Positions 14,576 to 24,363 are shown, counted from the first letter of the stretch. The stretch is 64,000 bases of DNA from Flavipsychrobacter sp. (GCA_031292525.1 JARLGY010000045.1:124001-188000); one strand, 5' to 3'. Made by a program: numbers and translations. Notes: a model not told the origin generated them from the letters alone.

Positions 14576-16765
14576 ATGAAGAAATTGCTATTGTCGCTTG
14601 CAGTATTTAGTATGTTCTTTAGCGCCCGTGCCGATGAAGGCATGTGGATACCCATGCTCATCGGCAAGAACTACGATGAAATGGTACGCCTGGGCCTGAA
14701 GCTGAGCAAGGAAGACCTGTACAGCATTAATCACAGCAGCCTTAAAGATGCCGTGGTACAGTTTGCCGGCGGTTGCACTGCCGAAATGATCAGTGACAAA
14801 GGCCTGTTGCTCACCAACCACCACTGCGGTTACGATGCCATAGCCACGCTCAGCACCGTACAGCACGACTACCTTGACAATGGTTTTTGGGCTCATAACT
14901 ACGCCGAAGAACTGCAGGCACAGGGTGTAACCGTTATCTTCCTGCAAAAGGTTACCGATGTAACTGCTGAAGTGCGCGCAGCAGTGGGCAATGCTACCGG
15001 CGATGACTACAACAAAAAGTTTGACGTAATAAGCAAGCAAATAGAAAAACGCGAAAGCAATAATGGCAAGCTGGTAGCTAATGTACGCGAGTACTTTAAC
15101 GGCAACCAGATATTGCTGCTCACCTATAAAAGGTACACCGATGTGCGCCTGGTGGGCACCCCACCCAAAAGCCTGGGCAAGTTTGGCGGCGATACCGACA
15201 ACTGGATGTGGCCTCGCCATACGTCCGACTTCAGCATGTTTCGCGTATATGCGGGTAAAAACAATGAACCTGCCGCCTACTCTGCTGATAACGTACCGTA
15301 CAAACCAGCTAAGTTTTTACCTGTAAGCATTAAGGGCGAGCGCCAGAACGACTATGCCATGATTTATGGCTATCCTGGTCGCACCAACCGCTACGAGGTA
15401 AGCAATGGTGTAAGCCTTGCTGTAAACATGGTAAATCCGGCTATTGTAAAGATCCGCGACCTGCGCCTCAGCATCATGCGCAAGCACATGGATGCCGACA
15501 AGCATGTGTACCTGCAAACTACATCGCTGTACGCACGTATTGCTAATTACTGGAAGTACTTCATAGGCCAGACCGAACAACTGAAAAGACTGAAGGTGGT
15601 AGATGAAAAGAAAACTGAAGAAAACAAGTTTACAGAATGGGCACGCCAGAACGCGCCCCAGGATGCAAACCTGATGGACAAATTTGCAAACCTGTACAAT
15701 GCTTATACCCCGTATGCTATACCAGCTACTTACTATGCCGAGTGTTTCCGCACATCGGGTATGGGCAGGCTGGGCGCTGCGCTTGAGCCTGTACAGCGTA
15801 TGCTTACAGAGCACAAAGAAGATAGCGCAAAACTGTACCTGGCACAACTGAAGATAGCAAGAAGAGGTATAATGAAGGAATACGACCCCGGAACAGAGCG
15901 CGACCTCACCATTGCTATGACCAAGTTGTACTACACTGATGTACCTAAGGATATGATGCCCGACATTTATGAAAACGTGATCTTCAAAAAGTTTGGTAAA
16001 GACAAAGCCGGTAAAAGCACTGGCGATGCTATGTACACAGAGTATGTAGATTACATGATCAAGCACACGTTCGTTTTAGACAGCAATGCTTTTAATGCTT
16101 TTTGCGAAGCACCAACGCTTGAAAAAATAAGTAAAGATGCCGCAGCAGAATATGGTATCAGCTTCGCCAAAAACTATAAAGACCGTGTATTACCAAAAGT
16201 AGAGCAATACAACAACGACAAGAAAGAACTGGCTAAAACATACGTGCACGATCTGATGATCTGGAAGAAGGACAAAATGTTTTACCCAGATGCTAACAGC
16301 ACTATGCGTATCAGCTATGGCCAGGTAAAAGGTTACGATCCTGTTGACGGTGTACACTACAAGTACTTCACTACACTGGATGGCCTTATGGCAAAATACA
16401 AACCCGGCAGCGATGAATTTGATGTACCTGCTGATCTTATAGACCTGTACAACAAGAAAGATTATGGCCGCTATGCTGATGCTGATGGCACTCTGCATAC
16501 GTGCTTCATTACCAACAATGACATTACAGGCGGTAACTCAGGCAGCCCGGTTATCAATGCCAATGGTGAACTAATAGGCGCAGCTTTCGACGGCAACTGG
16601 GAAGCCATGAGCGGCGACATCGCCTTCGACAAAAAGTATAAAAGGACAATTGTGTGCGACGTACGCTATATCCTGTTCCTCATAGACAAAATGGGCAAAG
16701 CCGATAACCTAATTAAAGAGATGGATATCCGCACTAACAAAGACACAGAAAGGAACGAAGATTAA
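14576..16765 (+). CDS. S46 family dipeptidyl peptidase (DPP7-like)
   Basis: The 729-residue protein has a signal peptide (residues 1-19, cleavage near ARA-D), so it is probably periplasmic. It removes dipeptides from peptide N-termini, a step in peptide use by asaccharolytic Bacteroidota. Catalytic residues by motif: His83 in TNHHCGYDAI, Asp218 in WPRHTSDFS, Ser655 in GGNSGSPV. The residue 18 after the catalytic Ser, which sets P1 preference in this family, is Gly673 (FDGNWEA). That points to the DPP7 type (hydrophobic P1) rather than the Arg673 acidic-P1 DPP11 type. Length is as expected. Followed by a terminator. Confidence 0.95.
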   Translation: MKKLLLSLAVFSMFFSARADEGMWIPMLIGKNYDEMVRLGLKLSKEDLYSINHSSLKDAVVQFAGGCTAEMISDKGLLLTNHHCGYDAIATLSTVQHDYLDNGFWAHNYAEELQAQGVTVIFLQKVTDVTAEVRAAVGNATGDDYNKKFDVISKQIEKRESNNGKLVANVREYFNGNQILLLTYKRYTDVRLVGTPPKSLGKFGGDTDNWMWPRHTSDFSMFRVYAGKNNEPAAYSADNVPYKPAKFLPVSIKGERQNDYAMIYGYPGRTNRYEVSNGVSLAVNMVNPAIVKIRDLRLSIMRKHMDADKHVYLQTTSLYARIANYWKYFIGQTEQLKRLKVVDEKKTEENKFTEWARQNAPQDANLMDKFANLYNAYTPYAIPATYYAECFRTSGMGRLGAALEPVQRMLTEHKEDSAKLYLAQLKIARRGIMKEYDPGTERDLTIAMTKLYYTDVPKDMMPDIYENVIFKKFGKDKAGKSTGDAMYTEYVDYMIKHTFVLDSNAFNAFCEAPTLEKISKDAAAEYGISFAKNYKDRVLPKVEQYNNDKKELAKTYVHDLMIWKKDKMFYPDANSTMRISYGQVKGYDPVDGVHYKYFTTLDGLMAKYKPGSDEFDVPADLIDLYNKKDYGRYADADGTLHTCFITNNDITGGNSGSPVINANGELIGAAFDGNWEAMSGDIAFDKKYKRTIVCDVRYILFLIDKMGKADNLIKEMDIRTNKDTERNED

Positions 16766-16789
16766 TATAATATAAATACTAAATATATA

Positions 16790-16825
16790 AAAATGTCGCC
16801 CGGCACTCCCAGGCGACATTTTATA
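16790..16825. terminator. Bidirectional terminator
   Basis: Stem AAATGTCGCC / GGCGACATTT (16791-16800, 16812-16821) between the convergent S46 peptidase and GDSL hydrolase genes; A and T tracts flank it on both sides. Confidence 0.85.
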
Positions 16826-16843
16826 TTAAGTGTAGGTTGATGT

Positions 16844-17446
16844 CTATGGTTTCAGCTCCTTAGCCACCGCAGCAACCAACCGCTCTGCCCACACTGCATA
16901 CTCCTTTCCAGATGGATGCAGGCCATCCTCAGCCAGGTAGTCCTTATCAACACCGTTGTTGCGGGTGCTGTCAGTAATTTCTACATAATGGCTTTTGTAT
17001 GCCGCTGTTATCTCTTTATTGGCTGCATTGTAAGCATCTATATCTTGCGCTATTTGCGCGCGGTCGCAGCCTTCTGCAAACGGGGTTACCCCCCAGTCTG
17101 GTATAGATAGTACAAATACCCGGTCGGCACGCCCACCGGCGTAGCCAATAGCGGTTTCTAATAGCTGAGTAAACTGTGGTTTATAGTCTTCCGTACTCCT
17201 GCCTCGGTACTGGTTGTTCACACCTATCAGCAAGGTTACAAAAGAGAAGGTTTCATTGAGGTTATGCTCACGTATGGCGTTGGCAAGCTCATCGGTGGTC
17301 CACCCGGTAACAGCTATAATAACGGGCTGCGCTACCTCAATATGCTGCTCCTGCAGCAGCCGTACAGCCTGGTGCGGAAAGTTTTCTTTAACTGGTACTT
17401 GTTCGCCTATAGTATATGAATCGCCAAGGGCAAGGTATGTAAACAT
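16844..17446 (-). CDS. SGNH/GDSL hydrolase
   Basis: The 200-residue enzyme shows block I LALGDSYTIGE with the nucleophilic Ser, block III GVNNQYRG with the oxyanion Asn, and block V DGLHPSGKEY with the Asp-x-x-His pair. Such enzymes are esterases or lysophospholipases/acyl-protein hydrolases. There is no signal peptide, so a cytoplasmic location is likely. It ends 22 bases past the shared terminator and starts 20 bases after the aldehyde dehydrogenase gene, with which it probably forms a transcript. Substrate unknown. Confidence 0.92.
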   Translation of the reverse strand: MFTYLALGDSYTIGEQVPVKENFPHQAVRLLQEQHIEVAQPVIIAVTGWTTDELANAIREHNLNETFSFVTLLIGVNNQYRGRSTEDYKPQFTQLLETAIGYAGGRADRVFVLSIPDWGVTPFAEGCDRAQIAQDIDAYNAANKEITAAYKSHYVEITDSTRNNGVDKDYLAEDGLHPSGKEYAVWAERLVAAVAKELKP

Positions 17447-17466
17447 GTGTGTGGTTATTTTGTTCT

Positions 17467-18837
17467 TTACTTAATGTATATCGCTTTTACATTCACAAAC
17501 TCGCGAATACCAAACCTGCCTATCTCCCGGCCATAGCCACTATTCTTTACCCCACCAAATGGCAAACGCGGGTCTGAATGTACAAAATCGTTGATAAAGC
17601 AGCATCCCGCCTGCAGTTCCACCGCCAGTTTTTCTGCATGCGCCCTGTTCTTAGATAGTATTGCGCTGCCCAGCCCGTACTCGTTATTGTTGGCTATACG
17701 TACTGCATCTTTTTCATCTTTAGCCTCTATTATAGTAGCCACGGGGCCAAACAGCTCCTCCTCATACGCCACCATACCCTTCTTTACATTGGTAAGCACA
17801 GTTGGTGGGTAGTAAGCGCCTGGGCCTTCCGGTACAAAGCCACCGCATAGCAGCTTTGCGCCTTTATCTAAAGTCTTTGTTACCTGTTCATGCAGTTGAT
17901 CTCGCAGATCTACACGGGCCAGAGGCCCTATTCTGCTGTTATGGTCCATAGGGTCACCGTAAGTAGCCTCTTGCATTTTTGCAGCCATTCGTCTTTCAAA
18001 TTCCCTTTTTATAGACTTTATAACAATGAATCTTTTGGCAGCCACACAACTCTGCCCGCTATTTACCAGTCTGCCTTTTACACATATATCCACAGCTGCA
18101 TTCAAGTCAGCATCTTCCAGAATTATATAAGCGTCACTGCCACCTAGTTCCAGCACCTGTTTCTTTAAGTTGCTGCCGGCAGCCTCAGCTACCTTTCTGC
18201 CTGCAGCAGTACTCCCCGTAAGGGTTACCCCGGCTATTAGTGGGTTTGCAATCAGCTCTCCTATCCGAGATGATGGCACCAGTATGGTTTGAAGCAATCC
18301 TTTAGGCGCCCCCGCATCCTTTATTACTTTTTCAATAGCCAATGCACAACCACTTACGTTTGATGCATGTTTAAGCACCATAGTATTGCCCGCCATAATA
18401 GCCGGGGCCAATGCCCTAAACACCTGCCAGTAAGGGAAATTCCAGGGCATAACCGCAAGTATCACCCCCAGCGGCTGAAAGGTTACATAGCTTTTACGTG
18501 CGTCAGTTTCCACGAGTTCATTTGCCAGCATGCCTGCGCCGTCCTTTGCATAGTACTCCAAGGTCACAGCGCATTTTTCCACCTCGTCCCTCCCCTGCTG
18601 TATGGGTTTTCCCATTTCTTTAGTGGCGAGTATAGCTAGTTTTTCTTTGCTGATGCGTAATTGCTTCGCTATGTTCTTCAGCAGCTTCGCCCGCTCTTTA
18701 TAAGTTTGCAATCGCCAGTTGCTATATTCTTTATATGCCTGCTGCACTACGCGGGCCACCTTTGCATCATCAAAAACATCGTAGCCTGCAATTTCCACCC
18801 CTGTTGCGGGGTTGATGGAAACGATCTTATCTGCCAT
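17467..18837 (-). CDS. NAD(P)-dependent succinate-semialdehyde-type aldehyde dehydrogenase
   Basis: The start at 18837 (MADKIVSINPATG) matches the family; an upstream ATG at 18882 adds 15 residues of no family character. The 456-residue protein has the Rossmann cofactor region (VMPWNFPYWQ, KHASNVSG, TGSTAAGRKV), catalytic Glu230 in LELGGSDAYI and catalytic Cys264 in NSGQSCVAAKR. It ends with LPFGGVKNSGYGRE. It oxidises an aldehyde to the acid, most like short GabD-type succinate-semialdehyde dehydrogenases. No other gamma-aminobutyrate gene is nearby, so the substrate is provisional. Probably cotranscribed with the GDSL hydrolase. Confidence 0.9.
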   Translation of the reverse strand: MADKIVSINPATGVEIAGYDVFDDAKVARVVQQAYKEYSNWRLQTYKERAKLLKNIAKQLRISKEKLAILATKEMGKPIQQGRDEVEKCAVTLEYYAKDGAGMLANELVETDARKSYVTFQPLGVILAVMPWNFPYWQVFRALAPAIMAGNTMVLKHASNVSGCALAIEKVIKDAGAPKGLLQTILVPSSRIGELIANPLIAGVTLTGSTAAGRKVAEAAGSNLKKQVLELGGSDAYIILEDADLNAAVDICVKGRLVNSGQSCVAAKRFIVIKSIKREFERRMAAKMQEATYGDPMDHNSRIGPLARVDLRDQLHEQVTKTLDKGAKLLCGGFVPEGPGAYYPPTVLTNVKKGMVAYEEELFGPVATIIEAKDEKDAVRIANNNEYGLGSAILSKNRAHAEKLAVELQAGCCFINDFVHSDPRLPFGGVKNSGYGREIGRFGIREFVNVKAIYIK

Positions 18838-18958
18838 GGTAATATTTTTATTGAAATTAAATAACCTAAACCATACCACCATTAACTAGCCCATCTTATA
18901 TTTGATCTGCAAACACAGTTATCTTCGCTCAAACATTCAATAGCTAAAACTCTTATTA

Positions 18959-20362
18959 ATGTTACCCGACAAAATTAAATTTGGTACAGACGGCTGGCGC
19001 GCCATTATAGCTTTGGATTTTACGGTTTACAACGTAGCCCGTGTAGCACAAGCACAGGCGGAATGGCTGTTGCAACAAGCCAGCAAGCCAGTAATAGTAG
19101 TAGGTCATGACTGCCGTTTTGGAGGCGAGTTGTTTACTGAAACTGTAACTAAAGTATTTTGCAGCAATGGAGTAAAAGTATTGTTGGCGAAAGGTTACGT
19201 AAGCACACCAATGATATCTATGGCTGTGTTGCATCTAAAGGCACATCAAGGAACTGTGATCACGGCTTCCCACAATCCGCCAACTTACAACGGCTACAAA
19301 TTGAAGGGGGCGCATGGCGGCCCATCCAGCCCAAAAGATATTGCTGCTGTTGAGGCATTGATAAAGGACGATGTAACCATACCCACCCAGGATCTAAACT
19401 ATTGGGAAACTCAGGGCCTGCTTGAATACGTGGACCTGGAGCAGATGTATATTGATTACCTGCAACAACATTTTGATTTTGCAGCATTGAATAAATCTCC
19501 ATTCAAAATAGCTTACGATGCTATGTTTGGATCTGGGCAAAATGTAGTGCGCCGATTGCTGCCCAATGCCATACTACTGCATTGCGATGAAAACCCGGGC
19601 TTTCACGGCCAGGCCCCTGAACCACTGGACAGGAACCTGCAAGAGCTGGCAAAAACCATGGCAACTACACCTGAATTAAAAATTGGGTTAGCAACAGATG
19701 GCGATGCAGATCGCATAGGTCTATATGATGAGGATGGGAATTTTGTAGACGCACATAACATTATATTGCTGCTGATACATTACCTGCATAAATATAAAGG
19801 CCTCGCGGGTAAAGTAGTTATAGCATTTTCTGTTACTGACCGCGTGAAGAAACTATGCGAGGCTTACGGACTACCGGTAGAAGTGACTGCCATAGGCTTT
19901 AAGTACATTAGCGAGATCATGATAAAAGAAGATGTGCTGATGGGTGGTGAAGAAAGCGGCGGCATAGCGGTGAAAGGCCACATCCCTGAACGGGATGGTA
20001 TTTACGATGGTATATTGCTGTATGAATTTATGACCAAAAGCGGCAAAACGCTAAAACAGCTTTGTGAAGAAGTATATGAAATAACAGGCCGGTTTGTGTA
20101 CGATAGAAATGACTTGCATGTGGAGAACGAGAAGAAGAATGCAATAATGGCAAAGGCCCAGAATAACGAATATCCAAAATTTGGTAAGTACACTTTCAAC
20201 CGCAGGGAAACAATAGACGGAATAAAATATCACCTGGATAACGGTGGGTGGCTGATGTTGCGTGCTTCTGGCACAGAACCAGTATTGCGGGTATATGCGG
20301 AGGGCAATAGTAAAGAAGAAACATTGGATATATTGAACGAAGTGAAAGCTACCATACTATAG
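18959..20362 (+). CDS. Phosphoglucomutase/phosphomannomutase
   Basis: The 467-residue alpha-D-phosphohexomutase has all four signature loops: catalytic phosphoserine Ser104 in TASHNPPTYNGYK, metal loop DGDADRIGLYD, sugar-binding loop GGEESGGI and phosphate-binding RASGTEPVLRVYAE. The N-terminal KFGTDGWRAII is also typical. It interconverts hexose 1- and 6-phosphates for sugar nucleotide and cell-envelope synthesis; glucose versus mannose (or glucosamine) preference cannot be told by eye. It is divergent from the dehydrogenase gene and followed by a terminator. Confidence 0.95.
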   Translation: MLPDKIKFGTDGWRAIIALDFTVYNVARVAQAQAEWLLQQASKPVIVVGHDCRFGGELFTETVTKVFCSNGVKVLLAKGYVSTPMISMAVLHLKAHQGTVITASHNPPTYNGYKLKGAHGGPSSPKDIAAVEALIKDDVTIPTQDLNYWETQGLLEYVDLEQMYIDYLQQHFDFAALNKSPFKIAYDAMFGSGQNVVRRLLPNAILLHCDENPGFHGQAPEPLDRNLQELAKTMATTPELKIGLATDGDADRIGLYDEDGNFVDAHNIILLLIHYLHKYKGLAGKVVIAFSVTDRVKKLCEAYGLPVEVTAIGFKYISEIMIKEDVLMGGEESGGIAVKGHIPERDGIYDGILLYEFMTKSGKTLKQLCEEVYEITGRFVYDRNDLHVENEKKNAIMAKAQNNEYPKFGKYTFNRRETIDGIKYHLDNGGWLMLRASGTEPVLRVYAEGNSKEETLDILNEVKATIL

Positions 20363-20378
20363 AACCACAAAATTTATC

Positions 20379-20411
20379 GAAAAGCCATCCTGATAAAAGG
20401 GTGGCTTTTTA
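20379..20411 (+). terminator. Intrinsic terminator
   Basis: Stem AAAAGCCAtCC / GGgTGGCTTTTT with a TGATAAAA loop lies 17 bases after the phosphohexomutase stop. Confidence 0.8.
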
Positions 20412-20492
20412 GTTTGTAAAGATCGCTTTGGCATGATGTATGAGTTATTGTAAAAACAAATATCAAGTTTACCCATTACTTTTAGTGTAGGT

Positions 20493-21425
20493 ATGGCATC
20501 GTCTTCCAAATCGATATATGTTGCACTTGCAGCTGATCTGCTCATAGCAGTGACGAAGTTTATTGCGGGAACAATAAGCAATAGTACCGCAATGATTGCC
20601 GAGGGTGTGCACTCACTAGTAGATACCTTGAATGAACTGCTATTATTGTTTGGCTTGCATAAAAGCAAAAAAAAGGCTGATGATCTGCATCCGTTCGGTT
20701 ATGGTAAGGAACTCTACTTCTGGTCGTTCATCGTTTCTATGCTTATAATGGGTTTGGGTGGTGGTATTTCCATCTACCAAGGTATTGTCCATGTTATATA
20801 CCCTGAACAACCTGGTAACCCAACAATAAGTTATATAGTTTTAGGATGCTCTGCTTTGATTGAGGGAACATCATTTATAGTAGCTGCAAAACAGTTCAAC
20901 CGTTTGCGTGGCGAATTGGCGTGGTGGAATGCAATTGTAAGAAGCAAGGATCCATCTAATTTCCTTGTACTTTTTGAAGATAGCGCTGCCGTAGTAGGTT
21001 TGTTTATTGTATTTGTGTGCACGTACTTAAACCATCGCATGAATCTGCCATGGCTGGATGGCCTTGCATCAGTATTAGTAGGATGTCTTTTGGTAGGCAT
21101 CTCTCTTATCCTAGCCAGGGAAAGCCGCAGCTTGTTAATGGGTGAAGGCATAGCACCGGAAACCAAAGGAAAGATAACAGCCCTTGTTGAAAAGGATGAA
21201 ACAGTGATCAGGGTGATGCATATCATGTCGACTTATGAATCGCCGACCGAAGTATTGCTTATGCTTATTGTTGTTTTTAAAGACAACTTGAATACCCAAA
21301 CCATTAACCTAGCTTCTGATCGTATAAGGGATGCAATAAAGAATGAATTTAAGCTAGTACGATATGTTATTATACAACCGGAAACTTATACCGATGGTGT
21401 GATATCAGGGAACGAAGTGTTATAA
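20493..21425 (+). CDS. Cation diffusion facilitator family transporter
   Basis: The 310-residue membrane protein shows about six transmembrane helices. The CDF metal-site signature is in the second (SNSTAMIAEGVHSLVDTLNELLLLFGL) and the HPFGYGKELYFWSF motif follows it. The cytoplasmic C-terminal domain has LMGEGIAPETKGKI and IRVMHIMSTYESPTEVLLML. The family exports divalent metal such as zinc, cobalt, iron or manganese out of the cytoplasm in exchange for protons. In helix 2 the usual HxxxD pair reads H-S-L-V-D. Metal choice is unknown. Ends 1 base from convergent smpB. Confidence 0.92.
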   Translation: MASSSKSIYVALAADLLIAVTKFIAGTISNSTAMIAEGVHSLVDTLNELLLLFGLHKSKKKADDLHPFGYGKELYFWSFIVSMLIMGLGGGISIYQGIVHVIYPEQPGNPTISYIVLGCSALIEGTSFIVAAKQFNRLRGELAWWNAIVRSKDPSNFLVLFEDSAAVVGLFIVFVCTYLNHRMNLPWLDGLASVLVGCLLVGISLILARESRSLLMGEGIAPETKGKITALVEKDETVIRVMHIMSTYESPTEVLLMLIVVFKDNLNTQTINLASDRIRDAIKNEFKLVRYVIIQPETYTDGVISGNEVL

Positions 21426-21426
21426 G

Positions 21427-21876
21427 CTATTTCATATACCGAGCTATTTCCCTGTCTGCTTCTCTCGATTTTATGCTCTCCCGCTTGTCATGCATTTTCT
21501 TACCCTTACCCAAACCAATATCCAGCTTAGCATAACCTTTCTCATTTACAAACATACTAAGCGGTACTATGGTAAGGCCCTTCTCTTTTATTTTAGTAGC
21601 CCACTTATTCAACTCTTTCCTGTTCAGCAGCAGCTTGCGGTCGCGTATAGGATCGTGACTGGCGTAACCAGCATTTATGTATTGGGCTATATGAAGGCTC
21701 TTAATCCATAATTCTCCATTATGGAAATAGCAGTAGGCATCATTAAAACTCACCTTGCCGCTGCGTACAGATTTAATTTCACTGCCGGTAAGCATAATAC
21801 CGGCAGTAAGTTTATCTTCTATAGCATACTCAAAAGTAGCAGGGCGGTTCTTAATATAGATCTCTGGGGTAGCCAC
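21427..21876 (-). CDS. smpB: SsrA-binding protein SmpB
   Basis: The 149-residue protein carries the SmpB signatures: NRPATFEYAIEDKLTAGIMLTGSEIKSVRSGKVSFNDAY at the N-terminus, HDPIRDRKLLLNRKEL in the middle and the basic tail GKGKKMHDKRESIKSREADREIARYMK. The tail enters the mRNA channel of stalled ribosomes. SmpB delivers tmRNA to rescue ribosomes. The ssrA gene itself is not recognised in this window. The gene ends against the convergent CDF transporter gene. Confidence 0.97.
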   Translation of the reverse strand: MATPEIYIKNRPATFEYAIEDKLTAGIMLTGSEIKSVRSGKVSFNDAYCYFHNGELWIKSLHIAQYINAGYASHDPIRDRKLLLNRKELNKWATKIKEKGLTIVPLSMFVNEKGYAKLDIGLGKGKKMHDKRESIKSREADREIARYMK

Positions 21877-21897
21877 AATTATTTGTTGTTGCTGTAC

Positions 21898-22761
21898 TTA
21901 AACAGCCTTAGGTTGTTTCATAAACCAGTCTGTTACCATGGCTAATTTATGTTTCAGGTTTTTACGGTCAACTATAAAATCTAGGAAACCATGCTCCAGC
22001 AAGAACTCCGATCTCTGAAAGCCGGCCGGCAATTCCCTCTTTATTGTTTCTTTAATTACTCTAGGACCTGCAAAACCTATCAATGCATTAGGCTCAGCAA
22101 TATTTATATCGCCCAACATAGCGTAAGAAGCAGTAACTCCACCTGTGGTGGGATCGGTCATCAAAGATATATAAGGTAGCCCGGCTCTTGCAAGCAACGT
22201 AAGCCTAGCTGATGTTTTTGCCATCTGCATCAGAGAGAATGCACTTTCCATCATACGAGCACCACCCGACTTCGCAATAAGCAACATAGGTAAATGGTAT
22301 TCAATACAATAATCGACAGACCTGCATATTTTTTCACCCACTACAGAACCCATTGAGCCACCAATGAAATTGAAATTCATGCAGGCAATGAGCATTTCGC
22401 GACCTTTTACATGCCCCACACCTACACTTATGGCATCGGGGAGACCTGTATTGTCCTGGGCATCTTCTATACGGCTTGCATAACTTTTGATATCCACAAA
22501 CCCAAGCATGTCTTTGGGTACAATGTTGTCAAAAAGCAACTTGTATTCGCCATCAAAAAGTATTTCAAAATATTCTTCAGCGTTTATCCTGTTGTGGTAG
22601 TTGCATTTAAGACAAACGTACATATTGTCGTGCAATTCCTTAACTGTAGTTGTTGTCTTGCACTCAGGGCACTTGTGCCACAAACCATCAGGAGCTTCCT
22701 TCTTTTCGTGGGTACTTGTCAATATGCCTTTCTTGATACGACGGAACCATGTAGATGACAT
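21898..22761 (-). CDS. accD: Acetyl-CoA carboxylase carboxyltransferase subunit beta
   Basis: The 287-residue protein starts MSSTWFRRIKKGILT and has the N-terminal zinc ribbon CPECKTTTTVKELHDNMYVCLKC (four cysteines) followed by the carboxyltransferase domain. The latter has MGSVVGEKICRSVDYCIEY, SGGARMMESAFSLMQMAKTSARL, TDPTTGGVTASYAMLGD and FAGPRVIKETIKRELPAGFQRSEFL. With AccA it transfers carboxyl from biotin to acetyl-CoA to make malonyl-CoA, the committed step of fatty acid synthesis. It lies 21 bases upstream of smpB on the same strand and probably shares a transcript with it. Confidence 0.97.
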   Translation of the reverse strand: MSSTWFRRIKKGILTSTHEKKEAPDGLWHKCPECKTTTTVKELHDNMYVCLKCNYHNRINAEEYFEILFDGEYKLLFDNIVPKDMLGFVDIKSYASRIEDAQDNTGLPDAISVGVGHVKGREMLIACMNFNFIGGSMGSVVGEKICRSVDYCIEYHLPMLLIAKSGGARMMESAFSLMQMAKTSARLTLLARAGLPYISLMTDPTTGGVTASYAMLGDINIAEPNALIGFAGPRVIKETIKRELPAGFQRSEFLLEHGFLDFIVDRKNLKHKLAMVTDWFMKQPKAV

Positions 22762-22881
22762 AGATACTAAGATTAGTGTACTATCTTTTAAAAAATCCTA
22801 AACAGTCTGCGAAGATAATGCATACAGGTTAAAAGACAGAACATCTTTAAATAGTATGCATAAAAGTTTGTATGATAATTT

Positions 22882-23814
22882 TTAATCTTCCAGATTAACC
22901 TTGCCTGAAAGTAAGTAGATGACCGCCATACGTATAGCCACACCATTTTCAACCTGGTCGAGAATGATACTTTGTTTACTATTAGCAACATCAGAATTCA
23001 ATTCCACTCCCCTATTTATAGGCCCTGGGTGCATGATAACAATCTCTTTTCCTAGACTATCAAGCGTTTGTTTATTAATGCCATAGTAAAGTGCATATTC
23101 ACGCAGTGTAGAGAACAGAGGTTTATGCTGGCGTTCTAACTGTATGCGTAGCACATTAGCTACTTCGCACCATTGTAGCGCTTTTTTTACATCATATTCA
23201 ACCTTCACACCAAGGTCTTCAATGTGTTTGGGTATAAGTGTAGGAGGGCCAGCGACCATAACTTCAGCCCCAAGCTTACCCAGGCAATAGATATTACTAA
23301 GCGCCACCCGTGAGTGCATGATATCACCTATAATACATATCCTGCGCCCTTTTATGCTACCCAGGCGCTCACGTATGCTATATGCATCCAGCAAAGCCTG
23401 TGTAGGATGCTCATTTATGCCATCTCCAGCATTTATGATCCGGGCATCTACATTTTGTGACAAGAACCATGGCGCACCACTAGCAGAATGGCGCATGACC
23501 ACCATATCCACCTTCATAGCCAGTATGTTATTTACTGTATCTATGAGTGTTTCGCCTTTAGATACCGATGAGCCAGATGATGCAAAATTCACCACATCTG
23601 CGCTCAATCGTCTTTCGGCAAGTTCAAAAGATATGCGTGTACGTGTCGAGTTTTCGAAGAAAACATTGGCAATAGTAGTATCGCGCAATGTAGGCACCTT
23701 CTTTATCGGCCGTTGCAAAACCTGTTTAAAGTTATCGGCCGTTTGGAATATCTGCTCTATATCTTGCGATGTAAGTTCTTTTATGCCTAACAGATGTTTT
23801 ACTGAAAGCGACAT
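22882..23814 (-). CDS. pyrB: Aspartate carbamoyltransferase, catalytic subunit
   Basis: The 310-residue protein has the carbamoyl phosphate-binding motif ENSTRTRISFELA (Ser56-Thr-Arg-Thr-Arg60), HPTQALLDAYSIRE in the aspartate-binding half, and the closing MHPGPINRGVEL. It catalyses carbamoyl phosphate plus aspartate to carbamoyl aspartate, the first dedicated step in pyrimidine synthesis. No regulatory pyrI gene follows. It starts 15 bases after the end of pyrR and should form a pyrR-pyrB transcript, a common pairing controlled by PyrR in other phyla. Confidence 0.97.
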   Translation of the reverse strand: MSLSVKHLLGIKELTSQDIEQIFQTADNFKQVLQRPIKKVPTLRDTTIANVFFENSTRTRISFELAERRLSADVVNFASSGSSVSKGETLIDTVNNILAMKVDMVVMRHSASGAPWFLSQNVDARIINAGDGINEHPTQALLDAYSIRERLGSIKGRRICIIGDIMHSRVALSNIYCLGKLGAEVMVAGPPTLIPKHIEDLGVKVEYDVKKALQWCEVANVLRIQLERQHKPLFSTLREYALYYGINKQTLDSLGKEIVIMHPGPINRGVELNSDVANSKQSIILDQVENGVAIRMAVIYLLSGKVNLED

Positions 23815-23829
23815 GCGTTGTTTTAAAAT

Positions 23830-24363
23830 TTATTGATCAATAAGCACTACTTCATCTTTACTGTCTTTTTCAGCCCAGTACACTTTTACTTTCTGCGTCA
23901 TTATAGAGTCTATAGTTTGCCCGGTGTAATCGGGTTGTATAGGCACTTCCCTGCTAAAACGGCGATCGATCAGTACCATTAATTCTACGCTGCGTGGTCT
24001 GCCAAAATCCACCAGTGCATCCATAGCAGCACGAATGGTACGTCCGGTATGCAGGACATCATCCACTAATATTACATCCCGGTCCTGTATGCTAAATGGC
24101 ACATGTGTTTGCGAGGGCACATGTATAGTATTGGTACTGTGTACATCATCGCGGTAAAACGTGATGTCTAGCTTGCCATAGTCAATATGCTGGTAACCAG
24201 TAATATCTTTTACAATACCTGCAATACGATTTGACAACCATACACCCCGTGGTTGTATGCCTATAATAGCTGTATCCGCAAGAGAAATATGATTTTCAAT
24301 TAATTGATGTGCCAGCCGTTGCAGCGTAATATTCAGTTGGGTATGATCGAGCAGGATCTTCAA
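23830..24363 (-). CDS. pyrR: Bifunctional pyr operon regulator/uracil phosphoribosyltransferase
   Basis: The 177-residue protein has the type I phosphoribosyltransferase fold, with the PRPP-binding motif VILVDDVLHTGRTIRAAMDAL and the PyrR-like segments IGIQPRGVWLSNRI and LMVLIDRRFSREVPIQPDYTG. In Gram-positive bacteria PyrR binds pyr mRNA leaders to attenuate transcription and also makes UMP from uracil. I see no clear anti-antiterminator in the 130 bases upstream, so the regulatory role here is inferred from family and from the adjacent pyrB. Confidence 0.93.
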   Translation of the reverse strand: MKILLDHTQLNITLQRLAHQLIENHISLADTAIIGIQPRGVWLSNRIAGIVKDITGYQHIDYGKLDITFYRDDVHSTNTIHVPSQTHVPFSIQDRDVILVDDVLHTGRTIRAAMDALVDFGRPRSVELMVLIDRRFSREVPIQPDYTGQTIDSIMTQKVKVYWAEKDSKDEVVLIDQ

